From Enterococcus mundtii (lineage in GTDB: Bacteria; Bacillota; Bacilli; Lactobacillales; Enterococcaceae), in contig NZ_AP019810.1 in assembly GCF_013394305.1 (NCBI RefSeq), forward strand, positions 992,001-1,056,000: a stretch of DNA of 64,000 nucleotides, read 5' to 3'. Below the pieces are notes generated by a model. That model made no database searches and was not told where the DNA came from. It saw only the letters and a program-made list of their open reading frames with translations. The position numbers and the translations under genes were made by a program. Below, one piece after another: positions 23,316 through 32,298 of the stretch (position 1 is its first letter; the number at the start of each line of letters is the position of its first letter).

Positions 23316-24716
23316 GTGCAATTGAATCTTTTTTTCCGGAAATGGCGAAGGCGTAGTGCAAGATATGTTTCTAGTCACTTTTCTTCTATTCAAATTATTG
23401 TATTTTATTATATTTTAATGACTATGATTTCTTTGGGCTTGTTTTACATCCCATTTTTCCGAAATCCGGGTAGTCATGCTTCATTTATTGACATGCTTTT
23501 TATGGCTATCAGTACGATCAGTGTCACTGGTCTTTCGACATTTGACATCCACGCGATTTTTAATAACAATGGCATTATTTTACTCGAAGTGTTGTTTCAA
23601 GTGGGTGGTTTAGGGATCATGATGATCTCAACGGCATTTATTATCTTTTCTAAGCGACGGATCACCTTACGTCAAAGACAATTGATCATGACAGATATGA
23701 ACCAACCACGTTTATCTGGTATCGTTCGTTTGATTCGGATCACTTTTGTCATATTGCTCTGGTTCCAATTGCTATTTGGTGCCTTGTTCTCCGTTTATTT
23801 TTATATTCGTGGCTATTTCGATCATTGGCACGAAGCCATTTTCCATGGATTTTATCAAGCTATTTCCGCGGTCACAAATTCGGGATTCGATATTACTGGT
23901 GAGTCGATCAAGCCATTTGAACATGACTATCCATTTTTATTTATGATCATGTTCCTGATTTTCATTGGTGGAATCGGTTTTCCAGTATTGATGGAGTTTC
24001 GAGAATGGCGCTTGTATCGAAAAACAAAAGCCAAGATTCCTTTTCGGTTCTCTTTGTTTACAAAACTCGCCGTCCTCGCTTTTGTCATTTTATTTGTAAG
24101 CGGGACTGTCTTGATTTTTTTACTTGAAAAAAATCACTTGTTCAAAGATCTCCATCCTAGTGTCCAGTGGATCAATTCAATGTTTTATTCCATGACAACT
24201 CGTAATGCGGGTTTACAGATCCATGATCTAGGAGATTTTCAAATCACCACCTTGATCGTCTTTTCCTTATTGATGTTCATTGGTTGTAGTCCCAGTTCTG
24301 TCGGCGGGGGTATCCGAACCACGACTGTGGCGATCATTGGCCTTTATCTTTATTCATTTTTGAAAAGTGAAGATAACATTAATATTTTTGGTCGTCGAAT
24401 TGATGAAGATGATGTCCGAAAATCAGTAGTCGTTTTTATGCTCTCCTTAGGGATGTGCTTCTTCTGTATTCTTTTTTTATCTGCCACGGAGAAACAACCG
24501 CTGATCTCAATCATCGTGGAAGTGACTTCTGCTTTTGGGACAACGGGGTTATCGCTAGGAATTACCGGTGATCTATCAACAGTCGGTAAAATCACGATCG
24601 GTGCGTTGATGTTTATTGGACGTATCGGTATGTTGTATACATTAATGTTATTTGTGCCAAAAGAAACACGAGATTTAGGTTATGAATATCCTACTGAGAA
24701 AATCATTATCGGGTAA
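23316..24716 (+). CDS. ktrB: TrkH/KtrB family potassium transporter
   Basis: Integral membrane subunit of a Ktr-type potassium uptake system, 466 residues. The four M1-P-M2 repeats with filter-like segments are visible: ISTISVTGLSTFD, QAISAVTNSGFDI, YSMTTRNAGLQI and VTSAFGTTGLSLG, plus SPSSVGGGIRTTT. The start is GTG at 23316, because AAGGAGG ends 9 bases upstream; the frame extends further but would then contain that site. The cytoplasmic gating partner KtrA is not next to it, so it must be encoded elsewhere. Ktr systems are commonly controlled by c-di-AMP through KtrA. Confidence 0.9.
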   Translation: MQLNLFFRKWRRRSARYVSSHFSSIQIIVFYYILMTMISLGLFYIPFFRNPGSHASFIDMLFMAISTISVTGLSTFDIHAIFNNNGIILLEVLFQVGGLGIMMISTAFIIFSKRRITLRQRQLIMTDMNQPRLSGIVRLIRITFVILLWFQLLFGALFSVYFYIRGYFDHWHEAIFHGFYQAISAVTNSGFDITGESIKPFEHDYPFLFMIMFLIFIGGIGFPVLMEFREWRLYRKTKAKIPFRFSLFTKLAVLAFVILFVSGTVLIFLLEKNHLFKDLHPSVQWINSMFYSMTTRNAGLQIHDLGDFQITTLIVFSLLMFIGCSPSSVGGGIRTTTVAIIGLYLYSFLKSEDNINIFGRRIDEDDVRKSVVVFMLSLGMCFFCILFLSATEKQPLISIIVEVTSAFGTTGLSLGITGDLSTVGKITIGALMFIGRIGMLYTLMLFVPKETRDLGYEYPTEKIIIG

Positions 24717-24734
24717 GCTAGTCTATCGTTACCA

Positions 24735-24800
24735 TAAAAAAACGATATGTAAGAAGCAAGGAAGCGATCGTTTTTCGTTTTCTTGCTTCTTTCGTTTTTG
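24735..24800 (+). terminator. ktrB terminator
   Basis: AGAAGCAAG / CTTGCTTCT arms with an inner partial stem, then TTCGTTTTTGTTTT. An outer AAAAACGA/TCGTTTTT pairing may extend it. Begins about 20 bases after the ktrB stop. Confidence 0.65.
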
Positions 24801-24843
24801 TTTTGCGAACAGTATAAACTTTTGTAAAATAAGACAAAGCAAT

Positions 24844-24872
24844 TTAACCTTTTTTTCAACATATGGTATGAT
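24844..24872 (+). promoter_or_regulatory. putative murT-gatD promoter
   Basis: TTAACC (24844-24849), 17-base spacer, TATGAT (24867-24872), about 43 bases before the murT start. Confidence 0.45.
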
Positions 24873-24915
24873 TAGTTGAATTTATTTGTAATTATGACGT
24901 TTTGGAGGTTACATA

Positions 24916-26268
24916 ATGGGAATACGCAGTCAATTTGCGATTGCAGTTGGTAAAACCGCACAATGGGGACTAAAAACTTTTTTTAAAGGAGGATCAAGTT
25001 TACCTGGTAAACTTGCTTTATCGATCGATCCTCATATTTTAGATACATTAGCAAAAGACTATCAAGTCGTCGTCGTAACTGGAACAAATGGAAAAACATT
25101 GACGACCGCTTTGACCGTCAATATCTTACGACAACAATTTGATGAAGTCTTGACGAACCCTACTGGCGCCAACATGGTCCAAGGAATCGTTTCGACTTTT
25201 TTACAAGCAAAAGCCGGAAAAGGCCAAAAGAAATTTGCGGTGTTAGAAATCGATGAAGCCAGTCTAAGTAGAGTGACTGAATACATCAAACCTGAACTAT
25301 TTTTGTTTACAAACATTTTCCGTGACCAAATGGACCGTTACGGTGAAATCTACACCACGTATAAAATGATCGTTGACGGTGCCGCAAAATCGCCAGATGC
25401 TACGATCATCAGTAATGGCGATTCACCGATCTTCAATTCAGTTGAGACCGTCAACCCTAGAAGATATTATGGATTTGATCACGAAGAAGACCATGAACAG
25501 ATGGCCCACTACAATACAGATGGCGTGTTGTGTCCGAAATGTCATCACATCTTGCACTACAAAATGATCACTTATGCAAACTTAGGTAAATACTATTGTC
25601 CAAATTGTGACTTTAAACGTCCAGAACTGGATTATCGTTTGACAGAAATGAAACGAATGGACAACAAATCAGCTGATTTCGTCATTGATGGCAATGAATA
25701 TGGCATCGAAGTTGGTGGCATGTACAATGTCTATAATGCTTTAGCAGCTACTGCGGTGGCTGAATATTATGGTGTTGTTCCTGAAAAAATCAGACAAGGC
25801 TTAGGGTATGACGAAAAAGTATTTGGTCGTCAAGAAGACATCGAAATCGATGGCAAGTCCTGTACCTTAGTCCTAGTCAAAAATCCTGTAGGGATCAACC
25901 AAGTCATCGACATGATGGGACATGCGCCGTATCCATTTTCACTAGTAGCCCTCTTGAATGCGAACTACGCAGATGGAATCGATGTGAGTTGGATCTGGGA
26001 CGGAGAATTTGAACGCTTTGCAGATATGGAAATCCCTGCTGTGATTGCTGGTGGCGATCGCCACACAGATATGGCACTACGTTTGAAAGTAGCGGGTATC
26101 GCTGAAGATAAATTGACACAATCAAAAGAATTGACTGATGTCATTGAGAAAATCAAGCAACTACCGACGGATCATGTCTATATTTTAGCGACCTATACAG
26201 CTGTCTTACAATTACGAAAAGAATTAGCGAGTCAAGGCTTTATCAAAGGAGGCATGAATCGTGGCTAA
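24916..26268 (+). CDS. murT: lipid II isoglutaminyl synthase, Mur-ligase subunit
   Basis: With GatD amidates the alpha-carboxyl of D-Glu in lipid II to D-isoglutamine, needed for efficient cross-linking in Gram-positives. 450 residues. The Mur ligase P-loop GTNGKT lies near residue 56. An insertion with four cysteines, CPKCHH...CPNC at about 208-234, forms the MurT zinc ribbon. The C-terminal DUF1727 domain follows. GatD starts 8 bases before the murT stop, and the two proteins form a complex. Start supported by GGAGG 9-10 bases upstream. Confidence 0.94.
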   Translation: MGIRSQFAIAVGKTAQWGLKTFFKGGSSLPGKLALSIDPHILDTLAKDYQVVVVTGTNGKTLTTALTVNILRQQFDEVLTNPTGANMVQGIVSTFLQAKAGKGQKKFAVLEIDEASLSRVTEYIKPELFLFTNIFRDQMDRYGEIYTTYKMIVDGAAKSPDATIISNGDSPIFNSVETVNPRRYYGFDHEEDHEQMAHYNTDGVLCPKCHHILHYKMITYANLGKYYCPNCDFKRPELDYRLTEMKRMDNKSADFVIDGNEYGIEVGGMYNVYNALAATAVAEYYGVVPEKIRQGLGYDEKVFGRQEDIEIDGKSCTLVLVKNPVGINQVIDMMGHAPYPFSLVALLNANYADGIDVSWIWDGEFERFADMEIPAVIAGGDRHTDMALRLKVAGIAEDKLTQSKELTDVIEKIKQLPTDHVYILATYTAVLQLRKELASQGFIKGGMNRG

Positions 26269-26962
26269 CTACGAATTACGCATTGCCCATCTCTATGGGA
26301 ATCTGATGAATACTTATGGTGACAATGGCAATCTCTTGATGCTCCAATATATCGCCAAAAAAATGGGGGTCACTTCTCATACTGAGATCGTCAGCATCCA
26401 TGAACCCTTTGAGGCAGATAAATATGACTTAGTTTTCTTTGGAGGTGGTCAAGATTTTGAACAAATGATCATTTCAAAAGACATTCAAGAAAAGAAAGAA
26501 TCATTGACTAATTACATTGAAAATGATGGTGTCGTACTTGCGATTTGTGGCGGTTACCAACTACTTGGTCATTATTATATGGGCGCAAACGGTGAAAAAA
26601 TCCAAGGAATCGGTGCGTTGGATCATTACACCTTAAGCCAAGAGAATAATCGCTTCATTGGTGACATCGTGATCCACAACGAAGAGTTCAACGAAACCTA
26701 TTATGGATTTGAAAATCATAATGGTCGAACATTTCTTGGCGAAGGCGAACGCCCGCTGGGAAAAATCGTCAAAGGTCAAGGGAATAATGGGGAAGATCAA
26801 TCAGAAGGTGTCATTTACCGCAACGTTTACGGCTCCTATTTCCATGGTCCGATCTTAGCACGTAATGAACATCTAGCGGAGCGTCTCGTTCGCTTAGCAT
26901 TAGAGAAACGTTATGGAAAAGAGCTTGATCTACCAACAGTTGCCGCAGCTCCAATCAAGTAA
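26261..26962 (+). CDS. gatD: lipid II isoglutaminyl synthase, glutamine amidotransferase subunit
   Basis: Type 1 glutamine amidotransferase that supplies ammonia to MurT. 233 residues; the nucleophile is in [11 protein letters not shown] (Cys about 94) and the catalytic His in [12 protein letters not shown] (about 189), with [11 protein letters not shown] forming the substrate pocket. Coupled to murT by an 8-base overlap and a GGAGG inside the end of murT. Closed by a strong terminator at 26969. Expected to be essential or nearly so. Confidence 0.93.
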   Translation: MANYELRIAHLYGNLMNTYGDNGNLLMLQYIAKKMGVTSHTEIVSIHEPFEADKYDLVFFGGGQDFEQMIISKDIQEKKESLTNYIENDGVVLAICGGYQLLGHYYMGANGEKIQGIGALDHYTLSQENNRFIGDIVIHNEEFNETYYGFENHNGRTFLGEGERPLGKIVKGQGNNGEDQSEGVIYRNVYGSYFHGPILARNEHLAERLVRLALEKRYGKELDLPTVAAAPIK

Positions 26963-26968
26963 ACAGCG

Positions 26969-27010
26969 AAAAACCTCTAAAAATATCTAAGATATTTTTA
27001 GAGGTTTTTT
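26969..27010. terminator. shared terminator of murT-gatD and mtlD
   Basis: AAAAACCTCTAAAAATATCT and its complement form a 20-base stem with almost no loop; A and T runs on both sides let it serve the plus-strand murT-gatD and the convergent minus-strand mtl transcript (mtlD stop at 27050). Confidence 0.85.
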
Positions 27011-27049
27011 TTACAATCCACTTGTTTATTCCATTGATCGTATCAAGAA

Positions 27050-28201
27050 TCAAGCTACTTGTTTCGCATAACGCATCACATTTTGCTTGATGTTACTGAT
27101 TGTTGTCGGATCATGGATACCTGTGACTTCTTGGATCAACTGATCCATATTTTCTCGCACTTTCATCTCTTGCAGTTCACGACTTTGCTCATCTTCAGGA
27201 TCATAGTAGTTGAAAATGATCCCCATCGTAGCTGTCAAATGTGGACAAGTCAAATTGTATTCTTGCAATTCACGAACCGGACGAGTAAAGCGTTCTTGAT
27301 AGCCTAACTTCCGTAAAGGCGTTCGAGCTACCCGAGTGATGGCATCTGAGATATATTTATTTTGGAAACGTTGGATGATTTTCTCAATATAGGCTTCATG
27401 TTGTTTATTATCAAAGCCCCATTTTGCTTCCAGTAAACTTCCTGTTTCTTGTAGTACTGATTTTAGTTGGGCAACGACTAACGAATCTTGCATTGCCTCA
27501 TCGATCGTTGCATATCCCAATAATGCACCGGTGTAAGCTACAGTCGCATGCCCTGTGTTCACACTAAATAGTTTTCGTTCAATATATGGTTCCAAATCTT
27601 TGACGTATAGTACGCCATTTAACGAAATCTCTTTATTTTTTCGTTGCGTATCATCAATGACCCATTCTTTAAAAGGTTCCACTTGCACAAACAAAGGATC
27701 TTCATGTTGTTGCATCGGCACGATGCGATCCACTGCTGCATTCGGAAATCCGATGGACTGATCTGCAAAGTGGGTATCTGACAGATATTTATAGACTTCC
27801 ATTTTTAGATGCTCAGAGCCACCAATCATATTTTCACAAGCGATGATGTCTAGCGGTTGCTGATTGCCCTCTTGTTCTCTTTGCTCGATCCCTTTTGCAA
27901 TCAGTTCAGCAATGAATGGTAAAATATTGGGACCGATCGCTGTGGTCACAAGATCTGCTTGTGCTATTTCTTTGATCACTTGTTCAGGCTGTTTTTGGTT
28001 GTTCAATCCGCGAACGCGTTCAACGACAAGTTGTTTTTTCGATTCGTCAGCTAGTTCGATCGTATACCGGCTTTTTTCATTTAATGAATCGATGATCTGT
28101 TCGTTGACATCAACAAAAGTGATGTCAAACCCATTCTCAGCTAAAACTTCTCCAATAAATCCTCTGCCGATATTTCCGGCACCAAAGTGTACTGCTCTCA
28201 T
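27050..28201 (-). CDS. mtlD: mannitol-1-phosphate 5-dehydrogenase
   Basis: Oxidises mannitol-1-phosphate to fructose-6-phosphate with NAD. 383 residues from [15 protein letters not shown], where [12 protein letters not shown] is the N-terminal nucleotide-binding loop; [18 protein letters not shown] carries the conserved catalytic region in the C-terminal domain. Start at 28201 because AAGGAG lies 9 bases before it; the upstream TTG would contain that site. Last gene of mtlA-mtlF-mtlD, 13 bases after mtlF. It is the only mtlD in the window, so it must serve both mannitol transporters found here. Confidence 0.94.
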   Translation of the reverse strand: MRAVHFGAGNIGRGFIGEVLAENGFDITFVDVNEQIIDSLNEKSRYTIELADESKKQLVVERVRGLNNQKQPEQVIKEIAQADLVTTAIGPNILPFIAELIAKGIEQREQEGNQQPLDIIACENMIGGSEHLKMEVYKYLSDTHFADQSIGFPNAAVDRIVPMQQHEDPLFVQVEPFKEWVIDDTQRKNKEISLNGVLYVKDLEPYIERKLFSVNTGHATVAYTGALLGYATIDEAMQDSLVVAQLKSVLQETGSLLEAKWGFDNKQHEAYIEKIIQRFQNKYISDAITRVARTPLRKLGYQERFTRPVRELQEYNLTCPHLTATMGIIFNYYDPEDEQSRELQEMKVRENMDQLIQEVTGIHDPTTISNIKQNVMRYAKQVA

Positions 28202-28214
28202 TCGTCTTCTCTCC

Positions 28215-28652
28215 TTAGGCAATTGCTAGATTGTGTGTGACTTCTTCTTTACTCAGTGCATCTGCTAATTGGACAACATTGTCCATGTCGCTACAATAAA
28301 GAGCGATTTGTTGCACTAATTGCAGATGTTCTTCTCCTACGCCAGCGATACCAAACAAGACTGTCGCAATCTTTTCTTCTTGTTCAGTCCCGAAATTGAC
28401 ACCATCTGGCACTTGGATCACACAGATCCCTGATTTTTTTACGAATGCTTTGGCTTCATCTGTTCCATGAGGGATCGCGATAAAATTCCCCATATAAACG
28501 GATAACATCGCATCACGTTCCACCATTGCGTCAATGTAGGGTTCTTCGACACAACCGGCTTCCACTAATTTTCTTCCACAGTATCGGATGGCCTCTTCCT
28601 TTGTTGCAAAAGCCTTATTCAACTCGATCATATCAAATGCTAATTCAGACAT
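28215..28652 (-). CDS. mtlF: mannitol-specific PTS IIA component
   Basis: Carries phosphate from HPr to the mannitol IIB domain. 145 residues of the fructose/mannitol IIA family. The phosphorylated His is in [13 protein letters not shown] (about residue 65), followed by the characteristic VPDGVNFG and [18 protein letters not shown] segments. Start has AAGGAGG. Lies between mtlA and mtlD. A second, clearly different IIA (mtlF2) is encoded at 42981. Confidence 0.92.
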   Translation of the reverse strand: MSELAFDMIELNKAFATKEEAIRYCGRKLVEAGCVEEPYIDAMVERDAMLSVYMGNFIAIPHGTDEAKAFVKKSGICVIQVPDGVNFGTEQEEKIATVLFGIAGVGEEHLQLVQQIALYCSDMDNVVQLADALSKEEVTHNLAIA

Positions 28653-28664
28653 TTTATTTCCTCC

Positions 28665-30437
28665 TTATGCTACTTTTTTCAAATAGTGAGCAATCGTTTC
28701 ATATTTTTGTGGACTGACCATCGTCGCCACTGAAAAATGAAGTGAATGCGGTGCCACTGAACGTGCCTCCTCAGACAAGGATTCTCTTGAAACGATCAGT
28801 GTATTCGGTTGCTCCGTCAACTCATCAATATTGATTTTTTTCAGAGGGATCTCCAATTGGTTTTTCTTCAATATATCTTTCAATAAGGACAATCCCATTG
28901 TCGCTGATCCTGCACGATCGTCATGAACAAGTAAAATCTCTTTGATATCTTTTAATTCAGATAAATCCAAATCATCTGTTGGAGTAGTAGAGAGTGGTTG
29001 GCTTGGCTGTGTTTCTTCCTTACTTCCTAATGCTTGGATGATTTCATCATACTTTGGTGAATTTAAGAAGTTTTCTACTGCAACAAAATGAGCATGTGGC
29101 GCTTTTTGTTTTGCTCGTTCCTGCAACTCAACTTGAGTCACGATCAATACGTCTGCTTCATCAGATAATTGACTAACGGCTTGATTCGTCACGAGTTGAG
29201 GTAAGTGATGCTCTTGGACTTTTTTTCTTAACAAGGAAGCACCCATCGCACTTGACCCCATTCCAGCATCACAGGCAAAAATGATTTTTTTGATCGCTGA
29301 TAAAGCTGGTTGTCCCTGACTAGTAGTTCCAGTTCCTTTCGCTTGTTGTTTCGCTTGACGAGTCGCTTCCACTGATTTTTCAAAATCTTCACTTGTTTCT
29401 TTCGCATCAGCTTTTAGAATGACTGCAGAGATCCCAAAAGAAACGGCTGTTGCAGCGACGATCCCTAAAATAACTGGTAAGTAAGCACTCAATGGTGCCA
29501 TTGCTAAAATGGCAATGATCGAACCCGGTGAAGCTGGCGCACGTAAGCCTGCATCCATTAATTGGAAAACGAAACTACCTGTCATCCCACCAAAAATCAC
29601 TGATAAGAATAATAACGGTTTCATCATTACGTATGGGAAATAGATTTCATGGATTCCACCTAAGAAATGGATGATCATTGCACCCGGTGCAGATGATTTT
29701 GCCGCGCCTTTGCCAAATAGTGTGAAAGCTAACAATACACCTAGACCTGGTCCAGGATTAGCTTCCAACAAGAACAGGATCGATTGACCGGCTGTAGCCA
29801 CTTGTTCTGTTCCTAAAGGAGTCAAAATGCCATGGTTGATCGCATTATTCAAAAACAAGATTTTCGCTGGTTCGATAAAAATACTCGTCAATGGAATCAA
29901 ATTTGCATTTAAAATTGCTTCAACACCTGTTGCCATCGCTTGCGTCAGTGTATCCACCACTGGACCAATTGCAGAAAAGCCGATCAATGCTAACGCAAAA
30001 CCGATTAATCCTGCAGAAAAATTGTTGACCAACATCTCAAACCCTGATTTGATATGTTTTTGAAACACTTGATCGAATTTCTTGATGGCAAAGCCACCTA
30101 ATGGACCCATGATCATGGCACCTAACATCATCGGAATATCTGTCCCAACGATCACACCCATCGTCGCAATTGCTCCGACGACTGAACCACGATCACCACC
30201 GATGACTTTCCCTCCGGTGTAGCCGATCAATAAAGGAATTAAATACGTCAACATTGGGCCGACCATCGTAGCAAACGCTTCGTTTGGTAAATAGCCATCT
30301 GGAATAAATAATGCTGTCAAAACACCCCAAGCAATCAACGCACCGATATTCGGCATCACCATACTAGATAAGGTACTTCCTAACTTTTGTACTTTTGCTT
30401 TGAATGAAATTTTATTTTTTGGTATCGTCTCTTCCAC
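28665..30437 (-). CDS. mtlA: mannitol-specific PTS IICB component (copy 1)
   Basis: Mannitol permease, 590 residues. The IIC membrane domain (to about residue 345) has the signature GGIHEIYFPYVMMKP and NHGILTPLG. A IIB domain follows with the phosphocysteine in IIFACDAGMGSSAMG. After about residue 495 a second IIB-like unit (EILLVHDDRAGSATMG) keeps the fold pattern but has no Cys at the active-site position. Start GTG at 30437 because AAAGGAG lies 8 bases before it. A cre-like site and an inverted repeat resembling MtlR sites precede it. The other mannitol IICB, at 45472, shows the same degenerate second unit. Confidence 0.9.
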   Translation of the reverse strand: MEETIPKNKISFKAKVQKLGSTLSSMVMPNIGALIAWGVLTALFIPDGYLPNEAFATMVGPMLTYLIPLLIGYTGGKVIGGDRGSVVGAIATMGVIVGTDIPMMLGAMIMGPLGGFAIKKFDQVFQKHIKSGFEMLVNNFSAGLIGFALALIGFSAIGPVVDTLTQAMATGVEAILNANLIPLTSIFIEPAKILFLNNAINHGILTPLGTEQVATAGQSILFLLEANPGPGLGVLLAFTLFGKGAAKSSAPGAMIIHFLGGIHEIYFPYVMMKPLLFLSVIFGGMTGSFVFQLMDAGLRAPASPGSIIAILAMAPLSAYLPVILGIVAATAVSFGISAVILKADAKETSEDFEKSVEATRQAKQQAKGTGTTSQGQPALSAIKKIIFACDAGMGSSAMGASLLRKKVQEHHLPQLVTNQAVSQLSDEADVLIVTQVELQERAKQKAPHAHFVAVENFLNSPKYDEIIQALGSKEETQPSQPLSTTPTDDLDLSELKDIKEILLVHDDRAGSATMGLSLLKDILKKNQLEIPLKKINIDELTEQPNTLIVSRESLSEEARSVAPHSLHFSVATMVSPQKYETIAHYLKKVA

Positions 30438-30472
30438 TTCAATCGCTCCTTTATCTCTTTCTTTAACCAAAT

Positions 30473-30486
30473 TGTATCCGCTTACC
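30473..30486 (-). promoter_or_regulatory. cre-like site upstream of mtlA copy 1
   Basis: Minus-strand GGTAAGCGGATACA matches TGWAANCGNTNWCA at 12 of 14 positions and sits 36 bases before the mtlA start, a typical place for CcpA repression of mannitol genes. Confidence 0.5.
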
Positions 30487-30505
30487 ATTTAGATAAATAG
30501 TCGGA

Positions 30506-30531
30506 TTTTGTCACAATCATTTGTGCCAAAA
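30506..30531. promoter_or_regulatory. inverted repeat resembling an MtlR operator
   Basis: Arms TTTTGTCACAA and TTGTGCCAAAA, 4 bases apart, nearly perfect dyad. It resembles the MtlR sites described in bacilli (TTGNCACA...TGTGNCAA), although the inner spacing is 6 rather than the 4 I recall. Located 70 bases before mtlA copy 1; the only mtlR in the window lies 13 kb away with the other mannitol gene set. Confidence 0.5.
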
Positions 30532-30693
30532 CATGGAGTGATCCAAATGAGTGATTTGATGAAAGACTTCTGGTACTAATTAGAGACGCTGATACAATTA
30601 TTTTCTTCATTTAAGGGAGCATTTTATCTGTAGATACCTACGAAAAGGCACATCCTCGTGATCTTTTGGACTCTTTTTTACAAAGTAAGGTTT

Positions 30694-31710
30694 TTATTCC
30701 ATTGACTCTCCTAATCGAGCCAACCGTTCTTCCCAAAGCATTAGATTTTCAGACATATCGGCTGACGCCTCATAGAACGTAATGAAATCTAAAATAATCG
30801 TTCCTTGCTCTATGTATGCCGCCATCACCGCTTTTAATTCTTCCGTTTGGATTTGTTCAAATGCTTCTTTCGCTTTGTTCATTTCTTTTTCTTTCAACCA
30901 ATCAAGACTTTTTTCAAAATAAAACTGATCCAGTGCTAACGTGATCTCCTGATGTTTCAAGTGGCGATTCAACACAACGGCTTCTTGTACTTGTTCCAGC
31001 TCCAAATAAGCAATCGCTAACTTGGTTTGGCGCTTTTCCGTCAATTGTTCCACGTGGGTCGCAATCACTTTTTTCCAATCGTTTTGATAAAAAGCCAGAT
31101 CAAAGGTGGCATTTCCTGTTGGCTTTTGCTCATTCAACTTCTCTACCCAAGAAAATTCCTGTTCTTCCACTAAGTGATCGATCAATTGCTGATACTGAGT
31201 GGGATATTCTTCCGCAGCTTCTTCATATGCGCCTGCTTCTACTAATGACTGCCATGAACTTTTCTGATTTTCTTCGGTTGTCGCTTGCTCATTATTCGTT
31301 CTTTGTTCAACAAACAAACCGACACCTTGAATCACAACAAAAACGATTACTCCACTAAGAAGTAATCGCTTGATGATTTTTTTCCAATTGATTTGTAACA
31401 ACTGATTTTTTTTCAGTGTGTTGCTTGAATGAGAGAACTGACTCTTCTCTTTTGTATTGGCTATTTCTTGCTCCCAGTGTTGACTTAAGATCTCTTCAAT
31501 CTCCTCTGTCAAAGGAAATTGAAGCACTTTTTCTATCATCATTTCTCCCTTACGATCATAAATACGTATGCGACATTGTCCTTGTGTGTTTGCCAGCAAG
31601 ACTCGTCGATTTTCAGTTTCTAAATCTTCCAAAGCCTGAAACAAATCCAACTGAGTCTCTTCTACTTGTAAGTGATGGATCTGATCGATGATTACAGTTT
31701 CTTTCGCCAT
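30694..31710 (-). CDS. bitopic membrane protein of T4SS cassette, unknown function
   Basis: 338 residues. A cytoplasmic N-terminal part of about 110 residues (beta-rich start, DLFQALEDLETENRRVLLANTQGQCRIRIYDRKG) is followed by one membrane helix at about 112-133 (IKRLLLSGVIVFVVIQGVGLFV) and about 200 extracellular residues of short amphipathic helices, TPR-like in appearance. The topology recalls EssB/YukC of type VII systems, but I cannot claim homology. Last gene of the secretion cassette, 60 bases after the VirB8-like gene, same strand. Probably a structural or assembly component. Confidence 0.55.
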   Translation of the reverse strand: MAKETVIIDQIHHLQVEETQLDLFQALEDLETENRRVLLANTQGQCRIRIYDRKGEMMIEKVLQFPLTEEIEEILSQHWEQEIANTKEKSQFSHSSNTLKKNQLLQINWKKIIKRLLLSGVIVFVVIQGVGLFVEQRTNNEQATTEENQKSSWQSLVEAGAYEEAAEEYPTQYQQLIDHLVEEQEFSWVEKLNEQKPTGNATFDLAFYQNDWKKVIATHVEQLTEKRQTKLAIAYLELEQVQEAVVLNRHLKHQEITLALDQFYFEKSLDWLKEKEMNKAKEAFEQIQTEELKAVMAAYIEQGTIILDFITFYEASADMSENLMLWEERLARLGESME

Positions 31711-31770
31711 ACGTTGTCACTCCCCTCATTCATTTTTGTTGCGTCCATTTGTAAGGTCTTCCTTACTCAA

Positions 31771-32298
31771 TCATTGTATTTCCATAAAAGAAGACAGCTG
31801 TTCGAGATCATCCAAGACATAGCGATGATTTTTAGTGTCATAGAGATAAGTCAGTTTGACACCCTCACGATGGCGAATATCTTTTTTTACAACTCCGCCT
31901 TCTTCATTCAATAAAGACGTCGTAAAATCAACCAAACAGAGGACTTCAACCATTTCCTCGTTCGTTTGTTTAAAATAATGCTCGCTTTTGAGCCAGCGAC
32001 TGAAGCCAAAACGCTGTGGACTATGCGTTTTTTTACCTTGTTCTGTTTTTACTTTATCTTTCATCTTGTTAGAAAGAGCATCAACATATGCAGAGTAATT
32101 GTCGCCGACTGTTTCAAACGTATAATAAGCTTGTAAAAATTCTCTGACTTGTGCTTCCGAAAGTTGTCTGGATTTTTTTTCAGAGGCTTGTCTTTTTTCT
32201 TGTGAACGAAAGACAAGTGACCTACCAACACTAAAAGTCATGCTACCAAACAGAAAGAAAGCTAGAATGAGACAAAGGAAGCGGGATTTTGCATTCAT
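31771..32298 (-). CDS. VirB8/TcpC-like single-span protein (tentative)
   Basis: 175 residues: a short cytoplasmic start, one membrane helix or uncleaved signal (FLCLILAFFLFGSMTFSVGRSLVF), then an extracellular domain starting LSEAQVREFLQAYYTFETVGDNYSAYVDALS, which has the look of the NTF2-like domain of VirB8/TcpC/PrgL proteins, and a beta-rich end. Its ATG overlaps the stop of the murein hydrolase gene by 4 bases. Position after VirB4- and VirB1-type genes is also where Tn916 carries its TcpC gene (orf13, after orf14). Homology is inferred from length, topology and context, not from a motif. Confidence 0.5.
   Translation of the reverse strand: MNAKSRFLCLILAFFLFGSMTFSVGRSLVFRSQEKRQASEKKSRQLSEAQVREFLQAYYTFETVGDNYSAYVDALSNKMKDKVKTEQGKKTHSPQRFGFSRWLKSEHYFKQTNEEMVEVLCLVDFTTSLLNEEGGVVKKDIRHREGVKLTYLYDTKNHRYVLDDLEQLSSFMEIQ

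Noticed and set aside
30489-30693. Possible attachment site or small gene between mtlA copy 1 and the secretion cassette
   Set aside because: Only regulatory-looking sequence is present; I found no repeat of it near 42858-42980 and no ORF with a ribosome binding site.
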